Source: Salibacterium halotolerans (GTDB lineage: Bacteria; Bacillota; Bacilli; Bacillales; Marinococcaceae). From it: a stretch of 64,000 nt of DNA. The stretch covers positions 1 to 64,000 of the forward strand of contig NZ_FOXD01000013.1 of NCBI RefSeq assembly GCF_900115625.1, in the 5' to 3' direction. Position 1 is the stretch's first letter. Each line of letters opens with the position of its first letter. A program made the translations under genes and the position numbers. Of the stretch, positions 58,348 to 64,000 are shown one piece after another. Under the pieces are notes generated by a model. It was not told the origin of the DNA, searched no databases, and saw only the letters and a program-made list of their open reading frames with translations.

Positions 58348-58457
58348 CACTCCAGAGCACAAGGGCGGCATCGATTCGCTGGGGCTCATCGTGTCTTCTT
58401 TGCACTCCGGAGTACAAGGGCGACATCGATTCGCTGGGGCTCATCGTGTCTTCTTTG
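58348..58457. repeat. 55-bp direct tandem repeat, two copies
   Basis: Copies 58348-58402 and 58403-58457 differ at only three positions. Each contains a GGGCGNCATCGATTCGCTGG core. No coding function is supported. Confidence 0.85.
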
Positions 58458-58499
58458 CCGCGGGCACGGCTCAAATAGAGGATGATCGGCTAAAACCGG

Positions 58500-58689
58500 C
58501 ACGTCCTGTGCCAACGCCGACCTGACCCGCATCCTGCGGGCCTTCGGAAGAAAATCACTTCCTGCGGGGTCTTGAGACTCGTGCTGTTCTGAGCAGGAGT
58601 CGAAGCATTTTGGCTCCGCTGCCATGCGAATTCTAAACAGAAACAAAAGACGTTCGTGTTTTGTTTTATACATTTTTCTTTTGTCCCAG
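58500..58689. repeat. GC-rich dispersed-type intergenic repeat
   Basis: Read on the minus strand it contains GACTCCTGCTCAGAACAGC, then CACGAGTCTCAAGACCCC and GCAGGAAGTG. This resembles a noncoding repeat common in alkaliphilic and halophilic Bacillaceae genomes (from memory, not searched). CGAAGCATTTTGGC at 58601-58614 is an inverted copy of GCCAAAATGCTTCG at 58330-58343. Confidence 0.5.
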
Positions 58690-58699
58690 GCTGTTTCTT

Positions 58700-59440
58700 T
58701 CACCTTTCCTTATCCAGCAGCCACTTCCAGCGGTAACCCTGCTTTGCGGCTTCTCCGAGCTGCGCCAGGAGCTGGTGATTGGCTGCCGCCCCGATGACGG
58801 CGCCCAGTCCCGGCATCAACTGCAGCATTTTCACCAGATCAATATGATCTCTGTATTCCTGCTGAAACGTTGTCCAGTCCCATTCTTCCGCTATTTTGAG
58901 TTTTCTCGGTTTCTCCTTTACATATTCGTCCCATGTTTCGAGGTGCTCAGCTGTTTCTTTTCGTTTTTCCGGACTGGAAAAAGCCGCCTGAAAGAGATGA
59001 AGCAGATACAGCCGGTTCCGGAAATCGTGGATATCCAAACCGTAAATCATCGCAGCGGAAAAAAGAAAGCGCATCTTGAAACCGAGCAGAAGCGGAAAGT
59101 CCGCTGCTCCAAGGAGAATCCCGCCGGCCCCGGTTCCGGCTCCTTCCACAGCCGCCCCTCTCTGGTAGAACGGGATCAGCTCTTCCAGTTTTTCATCCGC
59201 TTCCTCAAGCGTCTGCGCCGGGGACAGCTTTTTATTCGGCAGATAATCCGATCCCGTCAGTACGCCGGCTGTCATCTGCTGGACCGCCTTCCCCATCGAG
59301 CGGTGGAAAGCACCGGGCATCAAATGATTGAGCCGCCCCTGCACTTTCGCGGCTGCGGTTCGTGTCATGCTCTGCGGTTTTTTCAGCTGTCTCAGCCACA
59401 CTTCGGCTTCCTCGAGCGCTTGTTTCTCGTAATTATTCAT
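58700..59440 (-). CDS. ecsC: EcsC family protein
   Basis: This 246-residue protein belongs to the EcsC family, the third gene of the Ecs ABC transporter operon. Its role is unclear, and in B. subtilis ecsC is dispensable. A hydrophobic Gly/Ala-rich segment (GAGTGAGGILLGAADFPLLLG, split by charged flanks) and a second near LMPGLGAVIGAAAN suggest membrane association. GGAGG lies seven bases before the ATG at 59440; the GTG at 59446 touches it. The gene starts two bases after the ecsB stop and ends at the repeat region. Confidence 0.9.
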   Translation of the reverse strand: MNNYEKQALEEAEVWLRQLKKPQSMTRTAAAKVQGRLNHLMPGAFHRSMGKAVQQMTAGVLTGSDYLPNKKLSPAQTLEEADEKLEELIPFYQRGAAVEGAGTGAGGILLGAADFPLLLGFKMRFLFSAAMIYGLDIHDFRNRLYLLHLFQAAFSSPEKRKETAEHLETWDEYVKEKPRKLKIAEEWDWTTFQQEYRDHIDLVKMLQLMPGLGAVIGAAANHQLLAQLGEAAKQGYRWKWLLDKER

Positions 59441-59442
59441 GA

Positions 59443-60672
59443 TCACGCCTCCCGGCCGTTCTGAATCATCGCTTTATCTTTTTGGGACAATGGGTACATC
59501 AGGCACAGCAGCAGGCCGGCACCAAACAAAACCATACCGGGAAGGAATGACCCTGAAGTCAGCAGATAAACGAGTGTCAGCAGTATCGTCTGGGCGGCGA
59601 GAAGGGTTTTCACGAGTGCTTTAAAATCATGCTGCTTATGCACATGCCCCACGGGATAAAGATCCGGCCAGATGGTAACATCGAGATGATGCCAGAGCGT
59701 ACGAAGCTGCACACTGGTCATGTAAAGAAACAAAAACGCAGCCGCCATACGGAACCAGTCGTTTGGAAAAGCATACATGACGAGTCCCGCAGCCACTATT
59801 AACCGGACATACATGCCCAGGTACTCCCCCGAGCGCATGAACGACTTTCCAAACAGGACCATAAATACCGACCCTTTTCTCCAGATCCACTGGTCTACGG
59901 GCGCATTCAGCCATCGTCGGCGCTTCACCCCCGCCTTCACGTGCCCGACATCGGTGAAGGAACGCACAAACCGGTAGAACGCGGATACCCGCTTTTCCTC
60001 CTGCTGCAGAAGCACTTCCCATTTCAGCAGGTGACGGCCGAGCAGCGGGTAATAATAAAAAATGTACACAAACGCGCATACAAGAAGCACAGCGGCTGGA
60101 AACCAAAGGGCGGCTCCCTGAAACAGAAGGTAGGCTGCAGCAGCGTTTAATACCGCACGGCCCGCCGTATGTTTATAACGGATGGTTTCTTCCTGGAACC
60201 GCGTCTCCACCCAGAACGAAGCATAATTCCACCCATTTATAAGAAGAAGAAGAAAAAGAGACGTATACATGTACAGATTGTCATCCACGACGCGGTCTCG
60301 AAATAATGGACCAAGCAGCAAAAACACGATGACCACAGCGGCCGACTGGAACGCATACGAGTAAACCACTGATTTTGTGAAATAGGATTTCAGGCGGCTT
60401 TCAAGCGGCAGCAAAAAGACAAGGTCTCCCTCTTTCAGAAACGTGCGGAGCGGGCATCTCGTTAACAGATATGCAAAAAGCAGGGTGAATAGAAGCGGCA
60501 CCGGAACCGAGGAAGGGAGCCATTCCATAAAGGAGGGGTAAAAATATCCTCCCGCCAGAAACAGGGCGTACAGACTGAACATAAAGCCGCTGTTGCCGAT
60601 CAGCCGCAGATAGCTTACAGCCTGGTTCCAGAACGTCTGGACACGGTCTTTCCAAAGCGATTCGATATTCAT
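59443..60672 (-). CDS. ecsB: ABC transporter permease EcsB
   Basis: This 409-residue polytopic membrane protein has about eight hydrophobic segments and the EcsB landmark FLKEGDLVFLLPLESRLKSYF. With EcsA it forms an ABC exporter needed in B. subtilis for competence, secretion and regulated intramembrane proteolysis by RasP. AAAGGAG precedes the ATG, which overlaps the ecsA stop by one base (TGATG). Confidence 0.94.
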   Translation of the reverse strand: MNIESLWKDRVQTFWNQAVSYLRLIGNSGFMFSLYALFLAGGYFYPSFMEWLPSSVPVPLLFTLLFAYLLTRCPLRTFLKEGDLVFLLPLESRLKSYFTKSVVYSYAFQSAAVVIVFLLLGPLFRDRVVDDNLYMYTSLFLLLLINGWNYASFWVETRFQEETIRYKHTAGRAVLNAAAAYLLFQGAALWFPAAVLLVCAFVYIFYYYPLLGRHLLKWEVLLQQEEKRVSAFYRFVRSFTDVGHVKAGVKRRRWLNAPVDQWIWRKGSVFMVLFGKSFMRSGEYLGMYVRLIVAAGLVMYAFPNDWFRMAAAFLFLYMTSVQLRTLWHHLDVTIWPDLYPVGHVHKQHDFKALVKTLLAAQTILLTLVYLLTSGSFLPGMVLFGAGLLLCLMYPLSQKDKAMIQNGREA

Positions 60673-61412
60673 CAGACTTCTCCTTTAGTCACTTCTATGT
60701 ATAAATCATCAAGATCCGCCTCCGGCATGCCTGTCTGCTCCCGCAGTTCAGCAAGTGTCCCCTGATGCCTGATCCGTCCTTCATGAAGAAGGATGAACCG
60801 GTCGCAGTACCGCTCTGCTGTTGCCAGAATGTGGGTCGACATCATAATGCCGGCACCCTCCTGTTTTTTCTCTTCCATCATATCCAGAAGCGACTTGATC
60901 GCCACCGGATCAAGGCCGACAAATGGTTCGTCCACGACATACAGGCTGGGCTGTACCAGAAACGCGCACATAATCATGACTTTCTGACGCATCCCTTTAG
61001 AAAAGTGACTTGGAAACCAGTGTTTCATCTTTTCCATCCGGTATTCTTTCAGCAGGCGGGCGGCGCGTTCTTCAAATAAGTTATTGTCCACGCCATATGC
61101 AGCCGCCGTCAGCCTTAAATGCTCCCAGAGCGTCAGTTCTTCATAGAGAATCGGCGTTTCAGGGATATACGTGAATGTCCGCCGGTACGCTTCCGGTTCG
61201 TCCCGGCACTGCACTCCGTGTATACGGATATCCCCGTTTGTCGGTTCCATCAGACCGAGAATATGTTTAATAGTTGTACTTTTGCCTGCTCCGTTCAGAC
61301 CAATCAGGCCCACCATTTCGCCTGAGCGTACATGAAAGTTAAGTTCATGCAGGACCGGTTTATGAATATTATAGCCCCCGCTGACCTGATTCAGTTCAAG
61401 AAGTTCGGTCAT
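60672..61412 (-). CDS. ecsA: ABC transporter ATP-binding protein EcsA
   Basis: This 246-residue ATPase has Walker A GLNGAGKST (38-46), the signature FSKGMRQK, Walker B LYVVDEPFVGLDP and the switch MSTHIL. It powers the EcsB permease. AAGGAGG precedes the ATG, 14 bases after the stop of the truncated AMP-ligase, so the promoter at 62766-62794 probably serves all four genes. Confidence 0.96.
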   Translation of the reverse strand: MTELLELNQVSGGYNIHKPVLHELNFHVRSGEMVGLIGLNGAGKSTTIKHILGLMEPTNGDIRIHGVQCRDEPEAYRRTFTYIPETPILYEELTLWEHLRLTAAAYGVDNNLFEERAARLLKEYRMEKMKHWFPSHFSKGMRQKVMIMCAFLVQPSLYVVDEPFVGLDPVAIKSLLDMMEEKKQEGAGIMMSTHILATAERYCDRFILLHEGRIRHQGTLAELREQTGMPEADLDDLYIEVTKGEV

Positions 61413-61426
61413 GACTCTTCCTCCTT

Positions 61427-62731
61427 CTAAGGCATCGTATCCATATAAGAAGATGAATACGCCGTTTTTCTTTTCCGTTCCTTGATTTCAATGTATCCGT
61501 CCGGATCAATAACAGCACGGTCCCCTGTATGAAGCCAGCCGTTCTTAATGGACTGTGACGTTTCTTCCGGGTTTTTCAGGTAGCTTTCCATGACATGATT
61601 GGAACGTATTATGATTTCGCCGACCGCCGTTCCGTCACGCGGGATTTCTTCGCCTTCTTCGTCAACGACTTTTACATTGGCGCCGATCATCGGAAATCCC
61701 GTTTTCGCTTTCACTTTTTCTTTCTGCCCGCCTGTCAGATGCTGATGCTGGGGACGCACTTTTGATACGGCTACAAGCGGAGACGTTTCGGTCATGCCGT
61801 AAACCTGCACAAACTCCCAGTCCAGTTCCGTTTCCACCTGGTGCACGAAGTCCTGCGGAGGAATTTCTCCGGAAACGACAAGACGTACATCCCGGTTGAC
61901 CGGCGAAATGGATTGGGTTTTGTAGTAATCCAGCAGCGTTTGCAGAACAGGCGGTGTCATATGAACCACCGTAATATGATAGGCATCGATATGCTGCGCT
62001 GTAACGGGGGCTTCCATGTCCTGCTGCATGACCTGAACAGCTCCGTTGGCGGTGTAAATAAACGGCGCTCCCCATCCGTTTGCATGATGCATCGGGAGCA
62101 CATGTAAAAGCCGGTCCCTGTCGCTCACCCGGAGATGGTGCATGGCTGACAAAGCATGAAGGTAGTTGCTGCGGTGGGTGGTCAGCACGCCTTTCGGCTG
62201 GCCGGTCGTTCCCCGGGTGTACTGCAGCGTGGCAATATCTTCCTCTTCCAGTTCCACACGATCATACGGGTGCCCCGGAAACTGGTCCCTCCATGAATGG
62301 TAATGAATACATTTATCCGGCGCCGGAGATTCTCCGATGACGATGATATGTTCCACCGTTTCAAGGCGGTCTGTTATGGAGGAAATACGAGAATATAAGG
62401 CTTCTTCTACAATCAGTACCCTGCTTTCACTGTGATTCAGAATAAATACATATTCTTCTGCGCTCAGACTTGTGCCGAGAGGGGTCATCACCGCTCCGGT
62501 CTGAAATACCCCGTAGTATCCTTCTACCAACTCCAGGCAGTTCCTTGTTAAATAAGCCGCCTTATCCCCTTTTTTAATACCAAGATCATTCAATGCCCGG
62601 GAAAGCTGATTAACGTTATGATTTAATTCCGCGTATGTTACTTCTCTTGACCCATCTATGACTGCCGTTCTATTCCCGTACAACAATACCGCACGGTCCA
62701 GAAAATCTGTTAAAAGCAGGGGGACAAACAT
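61427..62731 (-). CDS. AMP-dependent acyl-CoA synthetase, C-terminally truncated
   Basis: This ANL-family adenylating enzyme is 434 residues long, against about 520 for intact relatives. The P-loop reads YTRGTTGQPKG (171-181), where YTSGTTGxPKG is usual; YGMTETSP and WLHTGD (about 399-404) are normal. Sequence ends soon after DPDGYIEIKERKRK. The mobile C-terminal domain with the catalytic lysine is missing, so thioester formation is unlikely. AAAGGAGG and a strong promoter precede it. B. subtilis has no such gene between hit and ecsA. It may be decaying or may keep only a binding role. Confidence 0.85.
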   Translation of the reverse strand: MFVPLLLTDFLDRAVLLYGNRTAVIDGSREVTYAELNHNVNQLSRALNDLGIKKGDKAAYLTRNCLELVEGYYGVFQTGAVMTPLGTSLSAEEYVFILNHSESRVLIVEEALYSRISSITDRLETVEHIIVIGESPAPDKCIHYHSWRDQFPGHPYDRVELEEEDIATLQYTRGTTGQPKGVLTTHRSNYLHALSAMHHLRVSDRDRLLHVLPMHHANGWGAPFIYTANGAVQVMQQDMEAPVTAQHIDAYHITVVHMTPPVLQTLLDYYKTQSISPVNRDVRLVVSGEIPPQDFVHQVETELDWEFVQVYGMTETSPLVAVSKVRPQHQHLTGGQKEKVKAKTGFPMIGANVKVVDEEGEEIPRDGTAVGEIIIRSNHVMESYLKNPEETSQSIKNGWLHTGDRAVIDPDGYIEIKERKRKTAYSSSYMDTMP

Positions 62732-62765
62732 CGAAGTCCTCCTTTTTCAAATTTGTGCTAAACAG

Positions 62766-62794
62766 ATTATAGCATTACCGCTTCATTTTTGTAA
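62766..62794 (-). promoter_or_regulatory. Sigma-A promoter of the AMP-ligase-ecsABC operon
   Basis: On the minus strand TTACAA (62789-62794), 17 bases and TATAAT (62766-62771), with an extended TGC. It lies about 35 bases before the AMP-ligase ATG. Confidence 0.8.
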
Positions 62795-62810
62795 CAATCC
62801 AGAGTTGTTT

Positions 62811-62839
62811 TTGCCGATGCATGTGCGGACTGATAGAAT
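62811..62839 (+). promoter_or_regulatory. Sigma-A promoter of hit
   Basis: TTGCCG (62811-62816), 17 bases and TAGAAT (62834-62839). It is divergent from the ecs-side promoter. Confidence 0.75.
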
Positions 62840-62873
62840 GAAGGTATACATTCAAGATAAAGGGGCACTGCTT

Positions 62874-63302
62874 ATGACTTACGACAGCAACTGCATTTTC
62901 TGCAAGATTGTATCCGGCGCTATACCTGCTGCGGTCATTTATGAAGACGATATCTGCCTGGCATTTGCAGATCTTGGACAGGCCACAAAAGGACATACCC
63001 TGTTAATCCCGAAGGACCATCAGGAAAATATCTTTGAGCTTGAAGAAGATACGGCCGCTCATTTGTTTAAGACCGCGCCGAAAATCGCAAACGCCATTAA
63101 AAAGGAATTTCAGCCTGCGGGAATGAACATTATCAATAACAATGGCACCGCTGCTTCCCAGTCAGTCTTCCATTATCATCTGCATTTCATTCCGCGGTAC
63201 GGAGCGGACGATGGTTTCCAGCCTTCATTTGAGGATAACAGCTCCCAATACACGTCGGAGGATCTACAGGCCATCGCCAAAAGCATCAACAACCATTTAT
63301 AG
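62874..63302 (+). CDS. hit: HIT family protein (Hit)
   Basis: This 142-residue histidine-triad nucleotide hydrolase has the HxHxH site in FHYHLHFIP (His100, 102, 104). Cys7 and Cys10 in CIFC, with the conserved histidines, may bind zinc. The exact substrate is unknown; HINT-type proteins hydrolyse adenosine phosphoramidates. AAAGGGG lies eight bases before the ATG. Divergent placement from ecsA matches B. subtilis. Confidence 0.95.
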   Translation: MTYDSNCIFCKIVSGAIPAAVIYEDDICLAFADLGQATKGHTLLIPKDHQENIFELEEDTAAHLFKTAPKIANAIKKEFQPAGMNIINNNGTAASQSVFHYHLHFIPRYGADDGFQPSFEDNSSQYTSEDLQAIAKSINNHL

Positions 63303-63386
63303 AACGATCCGCTCTTGATACGCCGACTTTCGGCTTCAGGGTACCAATCATATCGTTCCAACATACATCGAAGGAGTGCAAATACA

Positions 63387-64000
63387 TTGACTAGAGCTCA
63401 CAATTTTAACGCAGGTCCGGCTGCCCTTCCGGAGAAAGTATTGAAACAGGCCGGAGAGGAAATGCTTGATTTTAACGGCACGGGAATGTCGGTTATGGAA
63501 TTAAGCCATCGCAGCAAAGATTATGAACAGGTTCACAACGAAGCAAAAGCCGGTATAAAAGAACTGCTGCAGGTCCCGGACACACACGACGTTTTATTCC
63601 TGCAGGGAGGGGCGAGTCTGCAGTTTCCCATGATCCCCATGAACTTTCTGCCTGACGGAGAGAAAGCCAACTACATTCTGACCGGTTCCTGGTCTGAAAA
63701 AGCGTTAAAAGAGGCTCAGCTTCTCGGTCAGACGAAAATCGGGGCATCTTCTGCCGAACATAATCACACCTACATCCCGGATATTAATACTATGGACGTC
63801 GACCCAGCGGATGCTTACGTGCACATCACGTCCAATAACACGATTTTCGGTACCCAGTGGCAGACCCTCCCTGACTGGAAAGCGCCTCTTATCGCCGACA
63901 TGTCCAGTGACATCCTGAGCAGACCGGTTCCGGTGGATCAGTTCTCGCTTATTTATGCCGGTGCCCAAAAAAATCTCGGCCCTTCCGGCGTTACCATTGT
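63387..64000 (+). CDS. serC: Phosphoserine aminotransferase (5' part; runs off the window)
   Basis: SerC makes 3-phosphoserine from 3-phosphohydroxypyruvate, and is also used in pyridoxal phosphate synthesis in some bacteria. About 204 codons are present and the gene continues beyond the window. The start is TTG, ten bases after AAGGAG, giving MTRAHNFNAGPAALPE. Family landmarks are MELSHRSKDY, FLQGGASLQF and the PLP lysine in YAGAQKNLGPSG (Lys195). It follows hit by 84 bases, as in B. subtilis. Confidence 0.95.
   Translation, partial: MTRAHNFNAGPAALPEKVLKQAGEEMLDFNGTGMSVMELSHRSKDYEQVHNEAKAGIKELLQVPDTHDVLFLQGGASLQFPMIPMNFLPDGEKANYILTGSWSEKALKEAQLLGQTKIGASSAEHNHTYIPDINTMDVDPADAYVHITSNNTIFGTQWQTLPDWKAPLIADMSSDILSRPVPVDQFSLIYAGAQKNLGPSGVTI

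Noticed and set aside
58386-58703. Minus-strand frame of 105 codons in the repeat region
   Set aside because: It is built from repeat sequence, lacks a ribosome site and has no recognisable domain.

Overview
The window is a stretch of chromosome from a spore-forming member of the Bacillaceae. Gene content and order match two blocks of the Bacillus subtilis map. Sporulation genes (spo0B, bofC, safA, coxA, spoVB, rsfA), T-box leaders, a cymR/yrvO/mnmA operon and the coproporphyrin-dependent haem genes all point to that group. I cannot name the species. No rRNA, tRNA, prophage, insertion sequence or CRISPR array was seen.

Block 1 (about 1-49.2 kb, nearly all on the minus strand) runs, in transcription order from the right: spo0B-obgE-pheB-pheA, niaR (plus), safA-coxA, yebC, bofC, ruvAB, DUF2905, queA-tgt-yajC, yrzE (plus), an ArsB/NhaD permease, yrbG, spoVB (plus), comN, secD-secF, a cation diffusion facilitator, a LapA-like protein, recJ-apt, relA-dtd, hisS-aspS, 6S RNA, rsfA (plus), an orphan sensor kinase, rarA (plus), a YczE-like protein-cymR-yrvO-mnmA-TPR-recD2, a zinc-ribbon protein, yrrI, alaS, ireB-ruvX-DUF1292, mltG, trmR and greA. 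This is translation and tRNA modification, DNA repair and recombination, stringent response, Sec export and sporulation.

Block 2 (about 49.8-64 kb) is a second conserved neighbourhood: hemE-hemH-hemY and pbpF on the minus strand, ccdA-yhaA on the plus strand, a gene-free repeat-rich gap (57.9-58.7 kb), ecsA-ecsB-ecsC behind a C-terminally truncated AMP-ligase (minus), and hit and serC (plus; serC runs off the window). In B. subtilis the two blocks lie far apart. The junction here holds a small glutamine-rich gene with a forespore-type promoter.

Regulatory sites that can be read directly include T-boxes for alaS (specifier GCU) and hisS (specifier CAC), a 6S RNA with a strong promoter and terminator, LexA-type boxes at ruvA and rarA, a sigma-F-type promoter at rsfA, several sigma-A promoters, many intrinsic terminators, and two hairpins that bury ribosome binding sites. 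The main unexplained structures are a four-unit, about 52-nt-period hairpin array at 57980-58172 and the Gln-rich gene at 49346-49612.
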